A DNA stretch of 7,289 nt. It comes from JBHHXR01 sp046757205. GTDB taxonomy: Bacteria > Pseudomonadota > Alphaproteobacteria > Rhodobacterales > Rhodobacteraceae. This document shows, piece after piece, positions 1-6,078 of the stretch (its first letter is position 1; each line of letters opens with the position of its first letter). The stretch lies in NCBI GenBank assembly GCA_046757205.1, contig JBHHXR010000189.1, positions 1 through 7,289 of the forward strand, given 5' to 3'. The position numbers and the translations under genes were made by a program. The notes under the pieces were generated by a model. It ran no database searches. It was given only the letters and a program-made list of their open reading frames with translations, and had not been told where the DNA came from.

Positions 1-53
1 CCCCGCGCGCGGGACCCGCCCCCCGCCGGCCCCCGCGGACGGTTCGTCGCCAT
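1..53 (-). CDS. Possible N-terminus of a divergent gene, cut by the window edge
   Basis: An ATG on the minus strand at 53-51 opens a frame that runs off the left edge without a stop. It gives about 17 residues (MATNRPRGPAGGGSRAR), a basic, glycine-rich, disordered-looking N-terminus. Nearly all third codon positions are G or C, but the whole stretch is so GC-rich that this is weak support. No convincing ribosome binding site precedes the ATG. If real, it would be transcribed divergently from the transporter at 99. The protein cannot be identified from so few residues; basic leaders of this kind occur on several RNA-binding or rRNA-modifying proteins, but that is only a guess. Confidence 0.22.
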   Translation of the reverse strand, partial: MATNRPRGPAGGGSRAR

Positions 54-98
54 TTTGCCGGTGGCCGGAAACTGCCGGGCGAACGGGGAAAGAAGAAC

Positions 99-1049
99 AT
101 GGCGGCAACCGCACAGGCGGCCGGACCGGCGCGGCCGACCGCGCTCAACTGGGTTCTGCTTATCCTTCTCGGCCTGATCTGGGGCGCATCGTTTCTCGGC
201 ACCAAGCTGGCGCTTGACGGTTTCGGCCCCCTGACCATCGCCGCCCTGCGCATCGCCATCGCCGCCGCCGTCCTTCTGGTCGTCGCGTTCGCCACAGGTC
301 ACGGCCTGCCCGATCACCGCACCGCAACCGGCCGCCGAATATGGCTGCACTGTTTCGGGATGGCCCTGTTTTCCAACGCCATTCCCTTCAGCCTGCTGAG
401 CTGGGGCCAGTTGCATGTGACGTCTGCTTTCGCCGGCGTCACGATGGCCGTGGTGCCGCTTCTGATCCTGCCACTGGCGCACGTCTTCGTGCCCGGAGAG
501 GTGCTGACGCGGCGCAAGAGCATCGGCTTTCTGGTCGGGTTTGCCGGTGTCGTCACCCTGATCGGGCCGGGCAGCTTCACGCTGATCGGCGACGACGCCC
601 TTTCCAATACCGCGAGGCTGGCCTGCATCGCCGCCTCGTGCTGCTACGCTACCGGCGCGATCATCACCCGGCTGACGCCGCCGGGGCATCTGCTGTCGTT
701 CAGCGCCGCCGCCGTGCTGATCGCCACGCTGTTGCTGATGCCGCTGGCACTTGTCACCGAAGGGGTGCCCGGCGCGCCACCGCCGCTCGCGCTCGGCGGC
801 ATCCTCTATCTCGGCCTGTTGCCGACCGCGCTGGCGACGGTGATGCTGGTGTTCGTCATAAAGTCGGCCGGGCCTTCCTTTTTGGGACTGGTAAATTACC
901 AGGTGCCGGTGTGGGCTGTCGTCATCGGTCTGGTGGTTCTCGGCGAGAGCCTGCCGCCGCAGTTTTTCGCGGCGCTCGCGCTCATTCTGGCCGGTCTCGC
1001 GGCGGCTCAGGCGCCGCTCCGCCGGCACCGGGTGAAAACCGGAGCCTGA
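99..1049 (+). CDS. EamA-domain (DMT superfamily) membrane transporter
   Basis: A 316-residue integral inner-membrane protein of the drug/metabolite transporter superfamily, EamA (RhaT/YdcZ-like) type. The usual two-repeat layout of about ten helices is visible: repeat one at about residues 17-155, opening with the typical LIWGASFLGTKLAL segment, and repeat two at about 173-306, closing with YQVPVWAVVIGLVVLGESL, the family's hallmark PxxA/GE-type end. The length is normal for the family and the C-terminus is a short basic tail (RRHRVKTGA). Members export or import small metabolites such as amino acids or nucleotides; nothing here tells the substrate. The ATG at 99 is preceded by a purine-rich ribosome binding site (GGGGAAAGAAG, 85-95). 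The gene stands alone and converges tail to tail on glmM, so it is probably its own transcription unit. Confidence 0.9.
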   Translation: MAATAQAAGPARPTALNWVLLILLGLIWGASFLGTKLALDGFGPLTIAALRIAIAAAVLLVVAFATGHGLPDHRTATGRRIWLHCFGMALFSNAIPFSLLSWGQLHVTSAFAGVTMAVVPLLILPLAHVFVPGEVLTRRKSIGFLVGFAGVVTLIGPGSFTLIGDDALSNTARLACIAASCCYATGAIITRLTPPGHLLSFSAAAVLIATLLLMPLALVTEGVPGAPPPLALGGILYLGLLPTALATVMLVFVIKSAGPSFLGLVNYQVPVWAVVIGLVVLGESLPPQFFAALALILAGLAAAQAPLRRHRVKTGA

Positions 1050-1063
1050 ACCGCAAGCGGCTC
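1042..1063. repeat. Short inverted repeat in the transporter/glmM convergent gap
   Basis: GAGCC at 1042-1046 is complementary to GGCTC at 1059-1063, with a small CCG/CGG pair inside the loop. It spans the transporter stop codon and almost all of the 16-base gap to the glmM stop. It could fold in transcripts from either strand and act as a weak bidirectional transcription end, but no T-run follows on either side, so it does not qualify as an intrinsic terminator. It may be chance in such GC-rich DNA. Confidence 0.25.
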
Positions 1064-1065
1064 GG

Positions 1066-2403
1066 TCAGACCGCCGCGACGGCGTCGCTGATCGAACCGA
1101 CGACGCGCTCCAGCAGTTCGCGGTCCTCGCACTCGCCCATCACGCGCACCAACGGTTCGGTGCCTGACTTCCGGATCAGCAGGCGGCCTTTTTCGCCCAG
1201 CGTGGCCTCGCCCTCCGCGATTGCCTGCCTGACCGGCAGCGCATCCAGGGGATCGGTCCCGTCGGCGAAACGGACGTTCCTGAGCAATTGCGGGACCGGT
1301 TCGAAAACCCGCGTCAGTTCGCTGGCCGGCTCGCCCGAATCGACCAGCGCAGCCAGCATCTGCAAGCCGGCGATCAGCCCGTCGCCGGTGGTCACGTAGT
1401 CGCGCAGGACGATATGGCCCGACTGCTCGCCGCCGAGATTGAAGCCGCCGGCACGCATGGCCTCGACGACGTACCGGTCGCCCACCGCCGTCCGCAGCAG
1501 GCTCAGCCCGCGCCCCGACAGATGCCGCTCCAGCCCCAGATTGGACATCACCGTGGTGACCAGCGTGTTGCCGGCAAGCCGGTTCTCGTCGGCCCAGCGG
1601 CCGGCGATCAGCGCCATCAACTGGTCGCCATCGGCCACCCTGCCGGTCTCGTCGATGACCATCAGCCGGTCGGCATCGCCATCGAGGCAGAGCCCGATAT
1701 CGGCGCCGTGTTCCAGCACCGCTGCGGACGCGGCGGCGGTGTCGGTCGATCCGCAGTCCTTGTTGATGTTGTAGCCATCCGGTTTCACGCCCACCGGGAT
1801 CACCTCGGCGCCGAGTTCCCACAGTATCACCGGCGCCGCCTTGTAGGCCGCGCCGTTGGCGCAATCGATGACGATCTTCAGGCCGTCGAGCGACAGCTTG
1901 CGCGGAAACGTCATCTTGGCGAATTCGATGTAACGGCCGATGGCGTCGTCGATCCGCGTGGCGCGGCCGATCCGGCCCGGCTCGGCCAGTTCCGGCGGTT
2001 CCTCCAGCAGACGCTCGATGTCGTGCTCCGCCTCGTCGGAGAGCTTGAAACCGTCCGGTCCGAAGAACTTGATGCCGTTGTCCTCGTAGGGGTTATGCGA
2101 GGCCGAGATCATCACCCCGATATCGGCGCGCAGGCTGCGCACCAGCATGCCGACCGCCGGCGTCGGCACCGGGCCGAGCAGGAACACGTTCATGCCGACC
2201 GAGGCAAACCCCGACGTCATGGCGTTTTCCAGCATATATCCCGACCGGCGGGTGTCCTTGCCGATCACCACGCGATGCGCCTGGTTGCCGTTGGTGAAAT
2301 GCCGGCCGGCCGCGATCCCCAGCTTCAGCGCCATTTCCGCCGTCATCGGATGCCTGTTGGCCCGCCCCCGAACGCCGTCCGTCCCAAAAAACCTGCGAGT
2401 CAT
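1066..2403 (-). CDS. glmM: Phosphoglucosamine mutase GlmM
   Basis: A 445-residue cytoplasmic enzyme that converts glucosamine-6-phosphate to glucosamine-1-phosphate, the precursor that GlmU turns into UDP-GlcNAc for peptidoglycan and lipid A. All four alpha-D-phosphohexomutase signatures are present and in register with the E. coli enzyme: the phosphoserine loop ISASHNP with Ser102, the Mg2+ loop DGDADR (Asp241, Asp243, Asp245), the sugar-binding GEQSGH at 325-330 and the phosphate-binding RKSGTEP at 411-417. The length equals that of E. coli GlmM. I chose the ATG at 2403 because it puts FGTDGVRG at residues 6-13 as in the family; an in-frame GTG at 2436 would add 11 atypical residues and overlap folP. 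Last gene of the folB-gph-folP-glmM operon, 11 bases after the folP stop. The upstream GGGA is only a modest ribosome binding site, so coupling to folP translation is likely. Confidence 0.97.
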   Translation of the reverse strand: MTRRFFGTDGVRGRANRHPMTAEMALKLGIAAGRHFTNGNQAHRVVIGKDTRRSGYMLENAMTSGFASVGMNVFLLGPVPTPAVGMLVRSLRADIGVMISASHNPYEDNGIKFFGPDGFKLSDEAEHDIERLLEEPPELAEPGRIGRATRIDDAIGRYIEFAKMTFPRKLSLDGLKIVIDCANGAAYKAAPVILWELGAEVIPVGVKPDGYNINKDCGSTDTAAASAAVLEHGADIGLCLDGDADRLMVIDETGRVADGDQLMALIAGRWADENRLAGNTLVTTVMSNLGLERHLSGRGLSLLRTAVGDRYVVEAMRAGGFNLGGEQSGHIVLRDYVTTGDGLIAGLQMLAALVDSGEPASELTRVFEPVPQLLRNVRFADGTDPLDALPVRQAIAEGEATLGEKGRLLIRKSGTEPLVRVMGECEDRELLERVVGSISDAVAAV

Positions 2404-2414
2404 GAAATATCCCG

Positions 2415-3422
2415 TCAGCCTGAAACCAATCGCCACCAGACAGCCACCGCCTGCGCCGTCTCGGCGACGTCGTGCACGCGCACAATCTGCACTCCTTGCC
2501 GCACCGCTTCAAGCGCCACAGCGACGGAGCCCGGCCCACGGCGGTCCGCCGCCGGCTCGCCGCCGATCTCTCCGATGAACCTTTTCCGCGAGGCGCCAAG
2601 AAGGATCGGACAGCCGAGCCCGTGAAACAGCGACAGCCCGCGCAGCAGCGCCAGGTTGTGTGCCAGCGTCTTGCCGAAACCGATCCCCGGATCGACGACG
2701 ATTCGCGAGCGCGCGATGCCGGCCGCCTCGCAGGCTTCTATCCTTTTTTCAAGAAAATCAAATACATCCAGCAGGACGTTCTGGTAGCGTGGATCGTCCT
2801 GCATGGTTTTCGGATCGCCCGCGGCATGCATCAGACAGACCGGAACGCGGAGCGAGGCGGCGGTTCGAAGCGAATCCGAATCGTGACTCAGCGCGCTGAC
2901 GTCATTGAGAAATCGAGCGCCGAAGGAAATTGCCTCACGCGCCACGGCAGCCTTCCTCGTGTCGATGGAGATCGGCACCTTTTCACCCGCCGCGCGAAGC
3001 GCGGTGATTGCGGGAATGGTTCGCTGCAATTCTTCCTCGATGCCAACTTCGTCGGCGCCGGGACGAGTCGATTCTCCACCGATATCAATTATTTCCGCGC
3101 CATCCTTAACCATCTGCCGGGTCCGTTTCAACGCAGCATCCGGCGTGTTGAAGCGACCGCCGTCGGAAAAGCTGTCCGGCGTCACGTTGAGAACGCCCAT
3201 CAACCGCGGCCGATCCAGAGAGAGCCCGCAGATATCGGCGCGGGGGCTGCAAATCGCCGCTTGCAGCGGTTCCGGCACATCTCGCGCGGGAACCGGTTGG
3301 CAAACGCCGGACCGGTTCAGACGCTCGGCATGGGCAAACCACAACCGGCCGCCGGCCAGGGGCAATGCCCCGTCGGGGCGCAAGGTATCGCTTTGAACGA
3401 TCGGCCGGAAATAGTCCCGCAC
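2415..3422 (-). CDS. folP: Dihydropteroate synthase FolP with an N-terminal extension
   Basis: A 335-residue cytoplasmic enzyme that joins 6-hydroxymethyl-dihydropterin pyrophosphate to p-aminobenzoate; it is the target of sulfonamides. The TIM-barrel domain covers about residues 71-335 with the full motif set: LMGVLNVTPDSFSDGG (74-89, the N-V-T-P-D-S-F-S-D loop), GGESTRPG (115-122), IDTRK (153-157), LNDV (172-175), LMHAAGDPKTMQ (197-208), DPGIGFGK (244-251), LLGASRKRFIG (274-284) and VRVHDV (314-319). About 70 residues precede the barrel, starting MRDYFRPI; E. coli FolP (282 residues) lacks them, but I recall a similar leader in other alphaproteobacterial FolP proteins. The start is a GTG at 3422 with a strong GGAGG five bases upstream. 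It lies 14 bases after gph and 11 before glmM. The codons are slightly less GC-rich than those of the neighbours in mid-gene, with no sign of transfer. Confidence 0.96.
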   Translation of the reverse strand: MRDYFRPIVQSDTLRPDGALPLAGGRLWFAHAERLNRSGVCQPVPARDVPEPLQAAICSPRADICGLSLDRPRLMGVLNVTPDSFSDGGRFNTPDAALKRTRQMVKDGAEIIDIGGESTRPGADEVGIEEELQRTIPAITALRAAGEKVPISIDTRKAAVAREAISFGARFLNDVSALSHDSDSLRTAASLRVPVCLMHAAGDPKTMQDDPRYQNVLLDVFDFLEKRIEACEAAGIARSRIVVDPGIGFGKTLAHNLALLRGLSLFHGLGCPILLGASRKRFIGEIGGEPAADRRGPGSVAVALEAVRQGVQIVRVHDVAETAQAVAVWWRLVSG

Positions 3423-3427
3423 GTCGC

Positions 3428-3432
3428 CCTCC
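3428..3432 (-). promoter_or_regulatory. Ribosome binding site that fixes the folP GTG start
   Basis: A perfect GGAGG on the minus strand lies five bases upstream of the GTG at 3422-3420 and inside the 14-base gap after the gph stop. It is the best Shine-Dalgarno sequence in the operon. It supports both the non-ATG start and the existence of the N-terminal extension of FolP. Confidence 0.8.
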
Positions 3433-3436
3433 GGGT

Positions 3437-4096
3437 TCAGGCCGCGACCACGGTCCGCGCGACAAGTTCCGGCAATTCGCCGAAACTGTCGAACGCCGCG
3501 TCATGCGGTATCTCGGCGACCGGCGCCTGCCGGTAGCCGTTGACATGGAGCAGGAACGGCACCTTGGCGCTGGCGGCGGTCAGGGCATCGGTTTCGCTGT
3601 CGCCGACAAAGATCAGCGGCCCGTCGCCCATTTGCGCGGCCGTGTGTTCCAGCATCGCCGGTTCCGGTTTGAGAACGTCGAGGCTGTCGCCGGTGGTGAC
3701 GCCGGACAAGAACGGCGCCAGTCCGGTCGCTTCCAGTATGCCCCGCGTCGGCGCAGAGGGTTTCTGCGTGCAGACCCCAAGCCTGTGGCCGCTGGCGGCA
3801 AGCGCTTCCAGGCACGCCGGGACGCCGTCGTAGACCTCCGTTCCCGTCACCGGGTCGGCGTCGTAGATTTCGCGAAAGCGGGTGAGGCACGCGTCGAAAC
3901 CCTCCGCCGGTATTCCGCCCGTGTGTTTCAGCAGCGATCCGACCTGGTGCGCCATGCCGTGCCCGACGAAACCGGCATAGTCGCCCGGCGCTACAGGTCC
4001 GCGTCCCAATTCGGCCAGCAGCCGGTTACCGGCAGCGCAAAGCGTCGGCGTGCTGTGGACCAGGGTGCCGTCAAGATCGAAGACGATCCGCGCCAC
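3437..4096 (-). CDS. gph: HAD-superfamily phosphatase, phosphoglycolate phosphatase (Gph) type
   Basis: A 219-residue soluble HAD phosphatase with a helical C1 cap. Motif I is FDLDGT with nucleophile Asp7 and acid/base Asp9; motif II is Thr110 (VCTQKP); motif III is Lys143 in LKPEP; motif IV is GDSETD at 165-170. The cap carries the FVGHG segment (43-47), like the VGxG of Gph proteins. The family removes phosphate from 2-phosphoglycolate, but members vary in substrate. Two small departures are visible: His14 where most Gph proteins have Asp (LVHS versus LVDS), and a length about 30 residues below E. coli Gph. The start is GTG at 4096, giving MARIVFDLDG as in related proteins; its ribosome binding site overlaps the folB stop. 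Lying 8 bases after folB and 14 before folP, it may act in pterin synthesis rather than on phosphoglycolate (inference). Confidence 0.88.
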   Translation of the reverse strand: MARIVFDLDGTLVHSTPTLCAAGNRLLAELGRGPVAPGDYAGFVGHGMAHQVGSLLKHTGGIPAEGFDACLTRFREIYDADPVTGTEVYDGVPACLEALAASGHRLGVCTQKPSAPTRGILEATGLAPFLSGVTTGDSLDVLKPEPAMLEHTAAQMGDGPLIFVGDSETDALTAASAKVPFLLHVNGYRQAPVAEIPHDAAFDSFGELPELVARTVVAA

Positions 4097-4099
4097 GCG

Positions 4100-4107
4100 T
4101 CACCTCA
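4100..4107 (-). promoter_or_regulatory. gph ribosome binding site overlapping the folB stop codon
   Basis: Read on the minus strand, TGAGGTGA starts with the folB stop codon TGA (4107-4105), and its GAGG core lies six bases before the gph GTG at 4096. Ribosomes ending folB would therefore sit on the gph initiation region, which implies translational coupling of the two genes. Confidence 0.7.
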
Positions 4108-5061
4108 GCCCGCGCCGTCAAGCAGTTCCGGGTGCGCCGGGTCCAGTTCCCGGCAGGCGAGGCCGTCTTCGCCACGGGCTGCGCCCGAGCCCAGCGCGAC
4201 AAACTCGGCCGCCTCGAACTCGCGAGCCAGCCAAAGGGCCAGTTCGGCGGGCCGCGTCGCGTCCGCCTCGGGCGGTTCGACCGCATTGTTGACGATCTTG
4301 AACGGTGCCCACACGGCAACCTGTCCGTGCTTCATCGCCCAGTCCAGCTCGGTGCGGCTGTCGACAACGACGCAGCGCGGGTCGCGCCCCGCCAGCGCCC
4401 AGGCATTCTGTTCGATCGACAGCAGGCCGATCTGCCGCGCCGCCTGTCCGGCCGCCGAGACACCCTCTGTCACGCGCGCCTCCAGGCAGATGATCGCCGG
4501 AACGCCGCCGGCGACGACGGCATCGATCCAGCGCGATGCCCTGTCGGAGTACAGCACGTCATTGGTCATGAAGACGACGCGCGGATGCGGCCGGGTTTCG
4601 CTCTGCGCCAGCGGCGCCGCCACCGCCCCGATCCGCGGCTCGCCGTGGGTTTTCGCCCGCACGATCTCAACACCGAGCGACCCCGGTATCCGGTCGAGCT
4701 TTTCTATGCGAACGAAGACCCGCACGGCGCGCGCGTCCTCCAGGCAGCCCTCGGCCACGCGCTCGGCCAGGGTTTCCAGAAGGTTCACCCGTTCGGTTCC
4801 GAGGATATTGTCTATTGCCTCCACGATGGTGTCGTAGGATATGACCTTGTCGACGTCGTCGTCCTGCGCCGCGGTGTGACGCGAGACCTCCAGTACGACG
4901 TTGAACCGGATGCGCTGGGTAACACCCCGTTCCGACTTGAAAGCCCCGATCTCCACGTCACGGACGTGGTCCCTTACCGAAATCCGGTCGAGCGGGTCGG
5001 AACCGCCCGTCGCCACGGCGCGCACGTGCGGCGCTTCGAAAGCCAGTGTCGTCTCGTCCAT
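4105..5061 (-). CDS. folB: Dihydroneopterin aldolase FolB with an extra C-terminal domain
   Basis: A 318-residue protein. Residues about 25-137 are a complete FolB domain, which cleaves 7,8-dihydroneopterin to 6-hydroxymethyl-dihydropterin and glycolaldehyde in folate synthesis. Residues matching the known active site are seen: Glu44 in the FKSERG loop, Tyr77 in ISYDTIV, Glu96 in NLLETLAERVAE and the catalytic lysine Lys121 in VRIEKLDRIPGSLGVEI. E. coli FolB is about 120 residues, so roughly 180 residues are added. Residues 160-290 form a second domain (see findings) that resembles a degenerate amino-acid-kinase fold protein. I recall similarly long FolB proteins in Rhodobacterales. The ATG at 5061 is secure: an in-frame TGA lies four codons upstream and a GAGGGG precedes it. 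First gene of the operon; no folK lies beside it. Confidence 0.93.
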   Translation of the reverse strand: MDETTLAFEAPHVRAVATGGSDPLDRISVRDHVRDVEIGAFKSERGVTQRIRFNVVLEVSRHTAAQDDDVDKVISYDTIVEAIDNILGTERVNLLETLAERVAEGCLEDARAVRVFVRIEKLDRIPGSLGVEIVRAKTHGEPRIGAVAAPLAQSETRPHPRVVFMTNDVLYSDRASRWIDAVVAGGVPAIICLEARVTEGVSAAGQAARQIGLLSIEQNAWALAGRDPRCVVVDSRTELDWAMKHGQVAVWAPFKIVNNAVEPPEADATRPAELALWLAREFEAAEFVALGSGAARGEDGLACRELDPAHPELLDGAG

Positions 5062-5315
5062 GCCCGCATCCCCTCAGATCGTCGCTCCACGTAATGGTAC
5101 AACCGGTGGCGCGCAACCCTGCAAAAAGGCGACGCCTCGGCGTGCGGCAACGACGCCCGGCCGAAAAAGGCGGCGGTGGCGCTGCCACAGTTTCGCCACG
5201 AGTCTGCGCTACCTTTTCGAAGTTGCTGACTACAGGGCCCGGGGAGTTTTCCGGATTTGGTGCCGGATCGAGGGCCAGGAAAGGAATGTTACGGCAGAGG
5301 GGGCCTGCCATGTGA
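5062..5315. promoter_or_regulatory. Divergent intergenic region between folB and the CAP-protein gene
   Basis: These 254 bases must hold the promoter of the folB operon (leftward) and that of the CAP gene (rightward), but no -35/-10 pair close to consensus can be pointed out on either strand. Visible structure: two copies of AAAAAGGCGRCG at 5123-5134 and 5164-5175 (one mismatch, starts 41 bases apart), and a stem GTGGC/GCCAC at 5176-5188 whose left arm can instead pair with a second GCCAC at 5195-5199. The stretch 5221-5290 is less GC-rich than the coding DNA, as expected near a promoter for the CAP gene. No open frame with coding character was seen. Confidence 0.6.
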
Positions 5316-5990
5316 ATGCACATGGAGGATAGTCCGATTTCTGCGTTTCGAGTTTTCAGCCTGATATCCGCAACCCTGCTCGCTCTGTCCGCCGCCGCGC
5401 CGTCCGAGGCGTCGGTTCGTGCCTGCGGGCCGGTTCGGGTTCTTGACCAGTCGTTCGACCGCCCGGTGAATGCCTCCCGGCCAGACCAGAAGCGGCTGAG
5501 TCTTGCGGTTACGTATTTCCTCAATGTCGAGCGTTGCCGCCGTGGCCTGTCGCCGTTGCAGCCCGACGCGCGACTGCAACAGGCGGCCGCCGGTCACAGT
5601 TCCAGCATGGCCAGGCGAAATTTCTTCTCTCACAAATCGCCGGTCAGAGGACAAAGGTCCATGGCCGACCGGCTCTCCAAGGCCGGCGTCAGGTTCCGTA
5701 CCGCGGGCGAAAACATCGCGCAGCGGAAACTCTACCAGCTCACCGGCCGGGCGATCCTGATCAAGGCGGCGACAAGTTGCAACATGCGCTACGCCGACAC
5801 CAGGCAACCGGTTCCGCGCCACACCTACCGCAGCCTGGCGAAATCGGCTGTCACCGCGTGGATGAATTCCGCCGGGCACCGGCACAACATCCTGAACCGT
5901 TCTTTCGGCCGGGTAGGTACCGGCCTCGGCATCAACCAGGCCGGCGCCGCCTGCGGCACGGTCTATCTGACCCAGAATTTCGCGGACTAG
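5316..5990 (+). CDS. Secreted CAP/SCP-domain protein (YkwD-like)
   Basis: A 224-residue exported protein. Residues about 1-36 look like a Sec signal peptide with a hydrophobic stretch FSLISATLLALSAAA; cleavage is probably near PSEA or SVRA. The CAP domain (about 60-224) shows the family's conserved pattern: YFLNVERCRRGLSPL, H94 in AAGHSSSMAR, FFSH at 103-106, GENIA with Glu132, WMNSAGHRHNIL with His188, and a C-terminal strand ending YLTQNFAD. Between GENIA and the WMNS motif is an insert of some 25-30 residues, longer than in Bacillus YkwD and containing Cys155; with Cys37, Cys73 and Cys213 it could form two disulfides. The function of bacterial CAP proteins is mostly unknown. The ATG at 5316 directly follows an in-frame TGA and has AGAGGGGG at 5296-5303; the ATG at 5322 is an alternative. 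Single gene ending at its own terminator. Confidence 0.88.
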   Translation: MHMEDSPISAFRVFSLISATLLALSAAAPSEASVRACGPVRVLDQSFDRPVNASRPDQKRLSLAVTYFLNVERCRRGLSPLQPDARLQQAAAGHSSSMARRNFFSHKSPVRGQRSMADRLSKAGVRFRTAGENIAQRKLYQLTGRAILIKAATSCNMRYADTRQPVPRHTYRSLAKSAVTAWMNSAGHRHNILNRSFGRVGTGLGINQAGAACGTVYLTQNFAD

Positions 5991-6031
5991 GAGGACACCC
6001 GGTCCGACACGGCTTCATCGTCGACCTCGCA

Positions 6032-6059
6032 ACAGGCCTTTCGGGGCCTGTCTTTTTTT
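6032..6059 (+). terminator. Intrinsic terminator of the CAP-protein gene
   Basis: A perfect 7-base stem, ACAGGCC (6032-6038) with GGCCTGT (6045-6051), closes a six-base loop and is followed by one C and seven T residues (6053-6059). It lies 41 bases after the CAP stop codon. On the minus strand no T-run follows the hairpin, so it should stop rightward transcription only. It also shields the convergent hydrolase gene from antisense reading. Confidence 0.92.
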
Positions 6060-6078
6060 GTCGCGCGGCCGCGATGCT

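Noticed and set aside
2..13. 12-base palindrome CCCGCGCGCGGG at the left edge
   Set aside because: In such an extremely GC-rich stretch a G/C-only palindrome is easily due to chance, and there is no neighbouring feature to give it a role.
2404..2436. An in-frame GTG at 2436 that would lengthen GlmM by 11 residues
   Set aside because: It would overlap the end of folP by 22 bases, and the added residues do not fit the family, in which the protein begins a few residues before FGTDGVRG; the ATG at 2403 does fit.
1288..2625. A 445-codon open frame on the plus strand across glmM
   Set aside because: It is antisense to a gene with all GlmM motifs in register, is rich in His, Arg and Gln as expected for a shadow frame of GC-rich DNA, and runs on into folP. 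No family resemblance.
2740..3130. Part of folP with lower GC than its neighbours, considered as a sign of gene transfer
   Set aside because: The change is slight and confined to the middle of one intact, motif-complete gene in a conserved operon; normal variation explains it.
3365..4837. A 490-codon open frame on the plus strand across gph and folB
   Set aside because: A shadow frame opposite two well-supported genes; low-complexity Ser/Arg/Ala composition and no recognisable domain.
5316..5426. CAP protein as a lipoprotein with Cys37 as the lipidated residue
   Set aside because: The bases before Cys37 encode SVRA; arginine at -2 does not fit a lipobox, so ordinary signal peptidase cleavage is more likely.
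6062..6073. CGCGGCCGCG palindrome after the hydrolase stop codon, considered as its terminator
   Set aside because: No T-run follows on the minus strand and the palindrome has no loop; it probably reflects base composition.
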